Shown here one piece after another: positions 7,933 to 15,040 of a DNA stretch of 17,213 nt. Every line of letters begins with the position of its first letter. Position 1 is the first letter of the stretch. The notes beneath the pieces were generated by a model. That model saw only the letters and a program-made list of their open reading frames with translations. It ran no database searches and was not told the origin of the DNA. The stretch spans positions 1 through 17,213 of the forward strand of contig JAGGXL010000053.1 of NCBI GenBank assembly GCA_021163085.1, read 5' to 3'. The stretch comes from Thermodesulfobacterium sp. GTDB taxonomy: Bacteria; Desulfobacterota; Thermodesulfobacteria; Thermodesulfobacteriales; Thermodesulfobacteriaceae. The position numbers were made by a program, and so were the translations under genes.

Positions 7933-8398
7933 TCAGTTTTACAAAAATTTTTTCTGGGTTTTTATTTCTTCAGGAGCATTAATAGGATTCCTTCCTCTTT
8001 GCCCAGGAACTTTTGGATCCTTAGAAGGATTAATTTTCTTCTGGTTTTTGAAAGATCTGTCTTTAAATTACCAGCTTTTATTAATCTTAGGAATAACAAT
8101 TTTGGGAATAATAAGCTCTGATATTACTTCTAAACTTTTAAAAACGAAGGATCCTGATTTTGTAGTAATAGACGAGATTGTAGGGATGTGGATAAGTGTA
8201 GTAGGTAAACATACTCTGCTTGAATTTGTTCTTGCTTTTTTCCTTTTCAGACTTATAGATATCAAAAAACCCTATCCTCTTAAAAAGAGTGAGAAACTTC
8301 CTCACGGATGGGGAATTATGGCTGATGACATAATAGCAGGTATTTTAACTAATTTTTCTGTAACTTTTCTTCTGTACTTTGTTAATTATTTAAGATAA
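7895..8398 (+). CDS. pgpA: Phosphatidylglycerophosphatase A
   Basis: Dephosphorylates phosphatidylglycerophosphate to phosphatidylglycerol at the inner membrane, the last step of phosphatidylglycerol synthesis. All family blocks are present: CPGTFGSLEG (36-45), DPDFVVIDEIVG (86-97, with the D93-E94 pair), FRLIDIKKPYP (118-128) and GWGIMADDIIAGI (138-150), with about four hydrophobic helices. Length 167 is typical. The ATG at 7895 lies inside the lipoprotein gene (38-base overlap); the conserved part only begins near residue 17, so a later non-ATG start cannot be excluded. Its product pathway links to gpsA further down, which supplies glycerol 3-phosphate. cinA follows after 11 bases. Confidence 0.93.
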   Translation: MSLKENYKILHFNQFYKNFFWVFISSGALIGFLPLCPGTFGSLEGLIFFWFLKDLSLNYQLLLILGITILGIISSDITSKLLKTKDPDFVVIDEIVGMWISVVGKHTLLEFVLAFFLFRLIDIKKPYPLKKSEKLPHGWGIMADDIIAGILTNFSVTFLLYFVNYLR

Positions 8399-8409
8399 CA
8401 TAATATAAA

Positions 8410-9678
8410 ATGATTGGTGCTCTTATTTTTATTGGTGATGAGCTTATTTGTGGAGCTATTGAAAATACAAATAGTATTGTTGCAGGAAGAGTATTAACAT
8501 CTTATGGATTTGAGATCGGTGAAATTGTTATTCTTCCTGATAATGTGGAATCCATTACTAAATGTTTGAAAAACCTTACAGAGAAATATGATTTTTTAAT
8601 AGTATCTGGGGGGCTTGGTCCAACAGATGATGATTTAACTAACTTAGCTGTTGCAAAGGCTTTCAATTTAAAGTTAAAAGAGAATAAAAATTTTCTATCT
8701 GCTATTTTTTCTACAAGAGAGTATAAAGGTTCTCGGGACATAGCAAAAAAAATGGCTCTTTTACCAGAAGGAGCTGTCCCTCTATCTAAGGATTTTTCCT
8801 CAGCAGGATATTTTTTAAATGTAAAAAATAAACTTCTTTTTTTCCTTCCAGGAGTTCCTTCACAATTTAAATTTCTTTTGAAAACCGAGGTTGTTCCAAA
8901 GCTTTTGCAATTAACGCCAAAGGTGAAAAAGCAGGTTATTAAAACCTTGAGATTCTTTGATCTAAATGAAACAGATATTAATCAGGTTATAAATAATTTT
9001 CCAGATAATCTTCTATCTTCAGTTAAAATAGGTTACTACCCAGTATTTCCAGAGTTAAAGCTCATTTTGCAGGGAGAGGAAGAAGAAAAATTAATTAATT
9101 TTATAGAGAGATTGAAAAGGGATTTTTCCTTGCACTTTGTTAGTGAAACTGACAAAGGATTACCTGAAGTTATAGGAGAGCTTCTTAAAGAGAGGAAAGA
9201 AAAGCTTGCTGTGGCTGAGTCTTGCACAGGTGGTCTTTTATCTTCCTTTATTACTTCTGTTTCTGGCAGTTCTCTTTACTTTGACAGAGGTTTTGTCACT
9301 TATAGTCCAGAAAGTAAAGTTGAACTTTTGGGAGTAAATCCAGAAACCATTAAAAAGTTTGATGTGGTAAGTTTTGAAGTAGCTATAGAGATGGCAGAAG
9401 GTGTAAGGAAAAAAACCGGTGTTGATTATGCTTTAAGTATAACCGGCTTTGCAGGTCCAACAGGTGGAACACCTGAAAATCCTGTAGGAACAGTTTATAT
9501 AGGTTTTTCTTTCCTGAATAAAATAAGAGCCTTTAGATTTAGTTTTTCAGGAAGCAGAAAACATATACAGGTTTTAGCAAGCTACACATCACTTGATATT
9601 TTGAGGAGGTATCTTCTTTATGGTGAGGGCTTTTTTAGCTATAAATTTGCCACAGGAATTAAAGAAAAAGATTTTTAG
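8410..9678 (+). CDS. cinA: CinA-family protein: molybdopterin-binding-like domain fused to nicotinamide-nucleotide amidase
   Basis: A full-length two-domain CinA (422 residues). Residues 1-170 are the MoaB/MogA-like domain with IFIGDELICG and SGGLGPTDDD (66-75), in CinA a pyrophosphatase-type domain. Residues about 252-415 are the PncC-like amidase domain with the catalytic serine motif AESCTGG (269-275, S271) and TGFAGPTGG (345-353), which converts nicotinamide mononucleotide to nicotinic acid mononucleotide in NAD salvage. No ribosome binding site is clear before the ATG, which lies 11 bases after pgpA. The last 20 residues are not conserved in type and overlap the start of thpR by 59 bases. 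Assignment of domains is firm; which activity dominates here is not known. Confidence 0.94.
   Translation: MIGALIFIGDELICGAIENTNSIVAGRVLTSYGFEIGEIVILPDNVESITKCLKNLTEKYDFLIVSGGLGPTDDDLTNLAVAKAFNLKLKENKNFLSAIFSTREYKGSRDIAKKMALLPEGAVPLSKDFSSAGYFLNVKNKLLFFLPGVPSQFKFLLKTEVVPKLLQLTPKVKKQVIKTLRFFDLNETDINQVINNFPDNLLSSVKIGYYPVFPELKLILQGEEEEKLINFIERLKRDFSLHFVSETDKGLPEVIGELLKERKEKLAVAESCTGGLLSSFITSVSGSSLYFDRGFVTYSPESKVELLGVNPETIKKFDVVSFEVAIEMAEGVRKKTGVDYALSITGFAGPTGGTPENPVGTVYIGFSFLNKIRAFRFSFSGSRKHIQVLASYTSLDILRRYLLYGEGFFSYKFATGIKEKDF
9603..9609 (+). promoter_or_regulatory. Strong ribosome binding site for thpR inside cinA
   Basis: GAGGAGG lies 10 bases before the ATG at 9620, inside the cinA coding sequence. 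It supports the 59-base overlap being real and fixes the start of thpR. Confidence 0.7.
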
Positions 9679-10195
9679 TTTAAGTAAAACTGTTTCCTCT
9701 GAAGGTTTAAAGCTTAAATTGGTGGAAGAAGAAAATCTGCATCTTACTTTACGTTTTTTCGGAAATATTTCAGAAAATCTGGTAGAAAAAATTTATAAAA
9801 AATGTAAAGAAGCTTGTAAAAAAGTTAATCCCTTTGAACTTAAACTTGCAGAAGTTGGATATTTCCCTTTAAAAGGCATTCCAAGAGTAATATGGATAGG
9901 AATAAAAGAATCCTCAAATAACCTTTTAATTCTTGACAATTTGTTGAAAAAAGCTTTAAAACCTTTGAAATTAGAAAATAAAAAAGAGAAATTTCATCCT
10001 CATATAACTTTACTTCGGATTAAAGAAAAAACAGACCCTGCAGCTTTTAAAAAATTATTTGAAGAACTTAAAAAGACTTCAAAAGATTTAGAAGGTAAAA
10101 CCTTTTTTGTTAAAGAAATTATAATTTTTAAGAGCGAACTTTCTTCATCTGGTCCTAAATATACACCCTTAAAAATTATACCTCTGGGAGAGTAA
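9620..10195 (+). CDS. thpR: RNA 2',3'-cyclic phosphodiesterase (2H family, LigT type)
   Basis: Opens 2',3'-cyclic phosphates on RNA, acting in RNA end processing or repair in the cytoplasm. Length (191 residues) and both catalytic 2H motifs are as expected: HLTL at 41-44 followed by RFFG, and HITL at 128-131 preceded by HP. The N-terminal RAFLAINLP and the KGIPRVIWIGI block (85-95) are also typical. It overlaps the end of cinA by 59 bases with its own strong ribosome binding site, and the PsiE-family gene starts three bases after its stop. cinA-thpR neighbours are common in bacteria, often followed by recA, which is absent here. Confidence 0.93.
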   Translation: MVRAFLAINLPQELKKKIFSLSKTVSSEGLKLKLVEEENLHLTLRFFGNISENLVEKIYKKCKEACKKVNPFELKLAEVGYFPLKGIPRVIWIGIKESSNNLLILDNLLKKALKPLKLENKKEKFHPHITLLRIKEKTDPAAFKKLFEELKKTSKDLEGKTFFVKEIIIFKSELSSSGPKYTPLKIIPLGE

Positions 10196-10198
10196 AAA

Positions 10199-10687
10199 AT
10201 GTTTAATTTACAGAATAAACTTTTAAAATTTTATTCAACCACGATAAAAATTGCTTACAATTTTGTTATTATAATTTTGCTATTGGTTACCGCTATAATA
10301 ATTATTAAAACTGTTTCAGAAATTGGATATACAATTACTGAAAAAACAGTAAGGCTTGGTATAAAGGAACTTGTAATAAATATTTTATCTTTAATAGTTA
10401 TTCTTGAACTTATCAGAGCTTTTGTAGAATATTCTGAACATTCTCAGGTGCATATAGAAATACTTATTGAGGCTATAATAGCTTTTCTTATAAGAGAATT
10501 TATGATTTTTATTTTTGAGAAAAAATTTTCTGGTCTTGATATTTTCTTATGGTCGTTGGGTATTTTCTTTCTTGTCTTTTCAAGAGGATTGGCTATTTTA
10601 TTTAAACCCGAAAATGATTTAGTAAAGGAACTTAAAAATTTTATAATGAAGCTTAGAGAGAAAAAAGAGAATCTCAGTGAGAATTAA
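10199..10687 (+). CDS. PsiE-family inner-membrane protein
   Basis: A 162-residue protein with four hydrophobic helices (about 16-38, 55-72, 84-106, 112-131). The middle part (IVILELIRAFVEYSEHSQVHIEILIEAIIAFLIREFMI) has the LELIR-x-x-x-EY and later I-x-RE-x pattern of the phosphate-starvation-inducible PsiE family, whose biochemical role is unknown. It starts three bases after thpR and ends 11 bases inside the binding-protein gene, so the two are probably translated together. A phosphate response is not evident from the sequence; no Pho-box-like repeat was seen. Confidence 0.75.
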   Translation: MFNLQNKLLKFYSTTIKIAYNFVIIILLLVTAIIIIKTVSEIGYTITEKTVRLGIKELVINILSLIVILELIRAFVEYSEHSQVHIEILIEAIIAFLIREFMIFIFEKKFSGLDIFLWSLGIFFLVFSRGLAILFKPENDLVKELKNFIMKLREKKENLSEN

Positions 10688-12305
10688 AATTTTTCTGATA
10701 ATAATTTTTGCTGGTTTTTTTCTTCTATTTTCTTCCTTTGCATCTGAAAAAACCGAACTCTCAGAGGAAAAACCAGATTACGGAGACGCTTTGATAATAG
10801 GTTCTATAGCTGATGCAAGCATATTTGTTCCTATGATAGCAACTGATGTAATGAGCCATGAAGTCGCAGGACATATTTTTTTGGGTGTAGTAAAATATGC
10901 ACCTGATCTCAAAATAGTTGGTGAGTTGGCAGAAAGATTTGAGATATCTCCTGATCAAAAAACTATTATTTTTCATTTGAAGAAAGGGGTCAAGTGGGAA
11001 GATGATGTAGAGGTTACAGCAGAGGATGTTTATTTTGGATTTAAACTCATAACTTCTTCTGAGGTTCCCTCTCCCTATGCAAGTGAATTTTTAGAGGTTA
11101 AAGAGTTTAAAATTATTGATCCTTATACTTTTAAAGTGACCTATAAAAGACCTTTTGCCCTTGCTCTTTCCTCGTGGGGAAATATGGTGGTATTACCAAA
11201 GCATATCCTTGAGGGGAAAAGCTTGGATTACTTAAGAAATGTTTTTGGAAGAAATCCGGTTGGGAATGGACCTTTTAAACTGCAGAGATGGAAAACTCAG
11301 CAGGAAATAGTTTTAAAATATAATCCTCTCTATTATAAAGGGAGATCCTATTTGAACTACTTAATTTATAGAATTATTCCTGACCCTTCCACCCTTTTTA
11401 TGGAATTAAAATCAGGTGGTATTGATTGGATATCCCTTACTCCCCTCCAATATTTGAAACTTCAAAGAGAAGACAGGTTAAAGAGTGAGTTTAATCTTTA
11501 TAAATACTCATCTTTTTCTTTTTCTTACATCGGCTACAATCTGAAACATCCGTTTTTTAAAAGCAAAAAGGTAAGAAAGGCTCTGTGTTATGCAATAAAT
11601 AAAGAAGAAATAATAAAAGGGGCGCTTTTAGGACAGGGAATTCCTGCCTACGGCCCTTATAAACCTGATACCTGGTTTTACAATAAAAGCATTGAAAAAA
11701 CCTGTCCCTATAATCCTCAGAAAGCTCTTGAGCTTTTATATGAAGAAGGCTTTAAAAAAGGTAAGGACGGTATTCTTAAAAAAGATGGAAGACCTTTTGA
11801 ATTTACTTTGCTTGTAAATCAGGGAAATCTTGCCAGACTTCTTGCAGCTCAAATTATTCAAAGACAGCTTTTAAAAATAGGGATTAAAGTTAATATAAGG
11901 GTTATGGAGTGGACCACTTTAATACACCAGTTTATTGACAAAAGAAGGTTTGAGGCTGTAATTCTTGGATGGGCAACAGGACCTGATCCAGATTTATATG
12001 ATATATTTCATTCTTCCAGAATAAATCCTCCGGGACTTAATTTTATAAGTTATTGTAATCCTGAACTTGATAGACTTTTAGAAGAAGGAAGATATACCTT
12101 GGATAAAGAAAAAAGAAAAAAAATTTATTATAAGGTACAGGAAATTTTAGCAGAAGATCAGCCTTATACTTTTTTGTATATTCCCATGAGTTTAGAGGCT
12201 ATTCACAAAAGATTTAGAGGCATTAAACCAGCTCCTATGGGAATTGGATATAACATAGAAGAATGGTGGGTGCCAAAAAAATTACAAAAATACTTAATAC
12301 CTTAA
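10677..12305 (+). CDS. Periplasmic oligopeptide/dipeptide-type substrate-binding protein (SBP_bac_5, ABC transporter)
   Basis: A 542-residue family 5 solute-binding protein of usual length, like DppA/OppA. It has a signal peptide (residues 1-22: basic MRIK, hydrophobic core, FSSFA cleavage region) without a lipobox cysteine, so the mature protein is probably soluble in the periplasm. Family landmarks follow: LAERFEISPDQKTIIFHLKKGVKWEDD (about 82-108), AEDVYFGFK, NPVGNGPF (about 195-202), KVRKALCYAINKE, and ILGWATGPDPD near the C-terminus. It captures peptides or a similar ligand. No permease or ATPase gene lies beside it, so it works with a transporter coded elsewhere or serves as an orphan. 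The start is GTG at 10677, overlapping the PsiE-family gene by 11 bases. A hairpin follows its stop. Confidence 0.92.
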   Translation: MRIKIFLIIIFAGFFLLFSSFASEKTELSEEKPDYGDALIIGSIADASIFVPMIATDVMSHEVAGHIFLGVVKYAPDLKIVGELAERFEISPDQKTIIFHLKKGVKWEDDVEVTAEDVYFGFKLITSSEVPSPYASEFLEVKEFKIIDPYTFKVTYKRPFALALSSWGNMVVLPKHILEGKSLDYLRNVFGRNPVGNGPFKLQRWKTQQEIVLKYNPLYYKGRSYLNYLIYRIIPDPSTLFMELKSGGIDWISLTPLQYLKLQREDRLKSEFNLYKYSSFSFSYIGYNLKHPFFKSKKVRKALCYAINKEEIIKGALLGQGIPAYGPYKPDTWFYNKSIEKTCPYNPQKALELLYEEGFKKGKDGILKKDGRPFEFTLLVNQGNLARLLAAQIIQRQLLKIGIKVNIRVMEWTTLIHQFIDKRRFEAVILGWATGPDPDLYDIFHSSRINPPGLNFISYCNPELDRLLEEGRYTLDKEKRKKIYYKVQEILAEDQPYTFLYIPMSLEAIHKRFRGIKPAPMGIGYNIEEWWVPKKLQKYLIP

Positions 12306-12334
12306 CTTATCGCACTTCGCAAGTGAGATGAGTT
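12304..12334 (+). terminator. Intergenic hairpin after the binding-protein gene, possible weak or partial terminator
   Basis: A 14-base-pair stem with one mismatch and one wobble pair (left arm 12304-12317 ending in GCACTT, loop CGC at 12318-12320, right arm 12321-12334 beginning AAGTG). It overlaps the stop of the binding-protein gene. The T-rich stretch after it (ATTATTTTAATTTT) is not directly attached, so termination may be partial, or it may protect the mRNA 3' end. Confidence 0.45.
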
Positions 12335-12364
12335 AGAATTATTTTAATTTTAGGATGGTTTAAA

Positions 12365-13378
12365 ATGAAAATAACTATTGTAGGAGGAGGAAGCTGGGGA
12401 ACAGCTCTTGCAAAAATTTTGGCTGAAAAGGGTTTGAATGTTTACCTTCTTGTTAGAAGAGAAGCGATTTGTGAGGCTATAAACAGAGAAAAAGAAAATC
12501 CTTTTTATCTACCAGGGATAAAACTTCCCAAAAATCTTAAAGCAACCCTTGAGCCTAAAATTGCTTTTAAAGATTCTAAAACTGTTTTATGGGTTGTTCC
12601 TTCTTTTGCCTTAAAAGAAGTTGTTAAAAAATATAGGAAATTTGCGGAGAAAGTACCTTATCATATTTCTGGTATAAAGGGTATAGACTTAAAAACAGAA
12701 AAAACTCCTTTTACCATTTTAAAAGAGGAACTCTCCTATAACTGTCAAATTTTTGTTTTAGGGGGTCCCTCTTTTGCTAAAGAGGTAGCAAAAGGTTTGC
12801 CCACAGCGGTTGTGCTTGCAGGAGAAAAGGAAGAAGAAACAAAAAAGATGCAGGAATTACTGGCTGTTCCTTATTTTAGAGTTTACAGAAGTGATGACCC
12901 GTTAGGGGTAGAAATAGCAGGTGCTTTAAAAAATGTAATTGCAATTGCTTCAGGAATTAGCGATGGATTGGAGCTTGGTCTTAATGCCAGAGCGGGTCTC
13001 ATAACAAGAGGACTTATAGAAATAATTCGTTTAGGTACAAAGCTGGGAGGAAGCCTTTATACATTTTATGGACTTGCAGGAATGGGAGATCTTGTTTTGA
13101 CATGCACAGGAGCTCTTTCAAGAAATTATCAAGTTGGCTTTAGACTTGGTAAAGGAGAAAAGCTTGACGATATTTTAACAGATTTAGGACAGGTCGCAGA
13201 AGGAGTAAAAACTGCTAAAGTGGTTAGAAAATTTGCAAAAAAATTTGAAGTGGAACTTCCTATTTGCGAAGAGGTTTACGAAGTGCTTTATAAGAACGAA
13301 TCTCCAAAAACCTGTTTAAAAAGATTGCTATCAAGAAGCCTAAAAAAAGAGTTTGAGGATGTAAATTCAAAAAAGTAA
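12365..13378 (+). CDS. gpsA: NAD(P)+-dependent glycerol-3-phosphate dehydrogenase
   Basis: Reduces dihydroxyacetone phosphate to sn-glycerol 3-phosphate, the backbone of phospholipids, in the cytoplasm. The 337-residue length is typical. The Rossmann motif GGGSWGTAL is at 7-15, the substrate-binding ISGIKGID at 101-108 (K106), GGPSFAKEVAKGLPTAVVLA at 133-152, the catalytic lysine in ALKNVIAIASG (K189), and NARAGLITRG at 207-216. An AGGATGG ribosome binding site sits just before the ATG. It is the last gene of the plus-strand run, separated from the binding-protein gene by 59 bases with a hairpin, and convergent with the DUF389 gene across four bases. Confidence 0.96.
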   Translation: MKITIVGGGSWGTALAKILAEKGLNVYLLVRREAICEAINREKENPFYLPGIKLPKNLKATLEPKIAFKDSKTVLWVVPSFALKEVVKKYRKFAEKVPYHISGIKGIDLKTEKTPFTILKEELSYNCQIFVLGGPSFAKEVAKGLPTAVVLAGEKEEETKKMQELLAVPYFRVYRSDDPLGVEIAGALKNVIAIASGISDGLELGLNARAGLITRGLIEIIRLGTKLGGSLYTFYGLAGMGDLVLTCTGALSRNYQVGFRLGKGEKLDDILTDLGQVAEGVKTAKVVRKFAKKFEVELPICEEVYEVLYKNESPKTCLKRLLSRSLKKEFEDVNSKK

Positions 13379-13382
13379 TTTT

Positions 13383-14399
13383 TTAGAGACGGCCTTTAAG
13401 TTTTTGTTCAAAATAGATGAGAAGGACTAAAAAGGCAAGCATTAAAAGCCATAAAAAGATCGAAATTGCTACAGCTTTTTTCGCCTTTTCAGTTTCCCAC
13501 CAGTAGATCGGCTTTATCCCTTCAAGATAAAAGGTAATAACACCTGATAGATTGATGCAGACCGCATTGACACCAAAAAGAATCAAAGTTCCGAGGGCAT
13601 CAATCGTATATCCACCACCTGCAAAAATACCAGCTGCTACAAGAGGTGGAAGCAGAGCTACTGCTACCATTACTCCAACCAGTGCCTCCTGTACACCTTT
13701 TGTTGTTGCATATGTTCCTGCCACTCCTGAGGCAAGGGCAAGTAGTATGTAATAGTGGCTAACATCTGAACGTGAAGCAAGCTGGTAAGAAAGTGGGTCA
13801 AAGTCCATGATAAGGCCACTTATAAGCCCGATCAGAATAGGGATAATTATTCCGGACAAAAATGCAGGAAGTGTTTTTAAGGCAAGTTTTTTGTCTGCAA
13901 GTACAGTGGATAGAGAAAGACCCATGTAAGGTCCCATGAGAGGTGCGATTACCATAGAACCGATTATTATGGCTACATCATTTTTAAGTAGTCCTATAGC
14001 AGCAACCAAAGAGGCAAGCACAGTCATTATAAGATACCTTGAGGATATAGTTGAGCCTATTTCTATCTTCTGGTAGAGTTCTTCAACGCTAATTCTTCCT
14101 GTATCTTTTTTCTCCTCTTTTTCCTCTTTCTTCTCTTTTTCTTCCTTTTCTTCGATTCTTGGAATCGTAGCCTCTACAGGGAGTACAACCAGTCTGTAAT
14201 CTTCTTTTCTTGAAAAAAATCTGTTGATTATAGATATAACTTCATCTATATATTCTGATTTTAAAAGTATTTTAGTAATGACGGTGTCATCCGGAAGATG
14301 ATCATGCCATATATTTATTCGCGGAATTTCATTAAATAGAAAATCAATTTCCTCAGTTTCTCCTTTCCTGTGATACAATTCAATAAGCCGAAGTGACAT
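13383..14399 (-). CDS. DUF389 / TIGR00341-family membrane protein
   Basis: An inner-membrane protein of unknown function, 338 residues. Residues 1-80 form the soluble N-terminal domain typical of TIGR00341 proteins (MSLRLIELYH start, then VVLPVEATIP). Residues 82-99 are a run of only Glu and Lys (with one Asp), and DUF389 follows from about 103 with ISVEELYQKIEIGSTIS, SMVIAPLMGPYMG (149-160), and ALLPPLVAAG. About six membrane helices lie between 122 and 333. Hand-counted 60-base samples give about 37-52% G+C, above most of the window, and codons such as CTT/GCT/GCC/CCG are more frequent, suggesting a different origin. The ATG at 14399 follows an apparent decayed gene end by two bases. Family call firm, function unknown. 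Confidence 0.9.
   Translation of the reverse strand: MSLRLIELYHRKGETEEIDFLFNEIPRINIWHDHLPDDTVITKILLKSEYIDEVISIINRFFSRKEDYRLVVLPVEATIPRIEEKEEKEKKEEKEEKKDTGRISVEELYQKIEIGSTISSRYLIMTVLASLVAAIGLLKNDVAIIIGSMVIAPLMGPYMGLSLSTVLADKKLALKTLPAFLSGIIIPILIGLISGLIMDFDPLSYQLASRSDVSHYYILLALASGVAGTYATTKGVQEALVGVMVAVALLPPLVAAGIFAGGGYTIDALGTLILFGVNAVCINLSGVITFYLEGIKPIYWWETEKAKKAVAISIFLWLLMLAFLVLLIYFEQKLKGRL
14104..14153. repeat. 50-base pure polypyrimidine/polypurine tract
   Basis: The plus strand has only C and T for 50 bases within the DUF389 gene, coding the Glu/Lys linker (residues 82-99) on the other strand. It is a low-complexity tract prone to slippage and to triplex formation. Confidence 0.85.
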
Positions 14400-14401
14400 A
14401 A

Positions 14402-14500
14402 CTATAACCAGTCAATATATCTAACAAGGTCCTCAACCTCCTTGAAAGTATTTTAGCTAAACTCAATCACCCTGTCAATTGGATACTTTCGAGAAGATCC
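14402..14500 (-). pseudogene. Apparent decayed 3' end of an unrecognised gene upstream of the DUF389 gene
   Basis: Reading the minus strand towards the DUF389 start, protein-like stretches appear in shifted frames: MKHEEDLLES (about 14505-14476), then YPIDRVIEFS (about 14482-14453) ending at TAA, then FKEVEDLVRYIDWL ending at TAG two bases before the DUF389 ATG. Together they read like the tail of one charged helical protein broken by one or more small indels. GC content resembles the DUF389 gene. I do not recognise the family. It may instead be chance. Confidence 0.35.
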
Positions 14501-15002
14501 TCTTCATGTTTCATCTTTTCGCCATGAGACGCCGAGCTTACAACCCCTCCTCATGGTAAAATTTTTATCATCCAGCAAATTTATGGCTGTTTTAATTCTT
14601 TATTTGCAGTTATTGTTTGTTGTTTTTTATAAAGTCTTTTAAATATCAAAGAAGGGATACTTAGGAAATCAAAAAATATAATTCTAAGTTAAAAGGCTTT
14701 GTAAAACCGATTGAAAAGCACTTTGATATTGCAGACGTAGTTGATAAAACATTATGAAAAGATCTCAAAGAGAAAACTTTCAGGCTTTGAGTTTATATTC
14801 TTTAATGTTTTTCAATTTCTTGCCCAGAAGAATAATTAAATACTTAGAGATACAATTAGTGAAACACTATGCCTATATTTGAAAAACCATAAAAGAAAAA
14901 ATTTTTTATAAATTGTGAAACTATTTAATCTGATTTGTAATAAATAGAAAAATATTTATTTTAGATAAAATATTAAAAATATATTTATTTAACAAAAAAT
15001 AT

Positions 15003-15029
15003 TTGACTAATTTCAATATTAGGTATACT
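15003..15029 (+). promoter_or_regulatory. Likely promoter of the radical SAM/TPR gene pair
   Basis: TTGACT (15003-15008) and TATACT (15024-15029) are separated by 15 bases. The expected transcription start, about 15036, is only some five bases before the ATG at 15041, and no Shine-Dalgarno sequence is present, so the mRNA would be almost leaderless. A very AT-rich upstream region could act as an UP element. Confidence 0.5.
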
Positions 15030-15040
15030 TTGTTTTAAAA

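Larger units (their letters stand above)
14400..15040. other. 641-base region without an intact gene
   Basis: The left third (14400-14570) has moderate G+C and holds the decayed minus-strand gene end. The middle (about 14641-14882) holds plus-strand coding-like debris: EIKKYNSKLKGFVKPIEK then HFDIADVVDKTL from 14665 to a TGA at 14755-14757, overlapped (ATGA) by a 42-codon frame from 14754 to 14882 starting MKRSQRENF. A seven-base-pair stem (CTCAAAG 14764-14770 / CTTTGAG 14784-14790) followed by T-rich sequence could be an old terminator. The right part (14880-15020) is extremely AT-rich with repeated AAATATTTA-like words. No RNA gene or mobile element boundary was seen. Confidence 0.5.

Noticed and set aside
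9036..9227. Short open frame opposite cinA
   Set aside because: Antisense shadow; Ser-rich translation typical of reading cinA backwards.
13369..13384. AAAAAA-GTAA-TTTTTT palindrome between gpsA and the DUF389 gene as a bidirectional terminator
   Set aside because: The stem has only A/T pairs and lies over the gpsA stop codon; too weak to claim.
14880..15020. Very AT-rich stretch as a replication origin
   Set aside because: No DnaA-box-like repeats and no dnaA, dnaN or other origin genes nearby.
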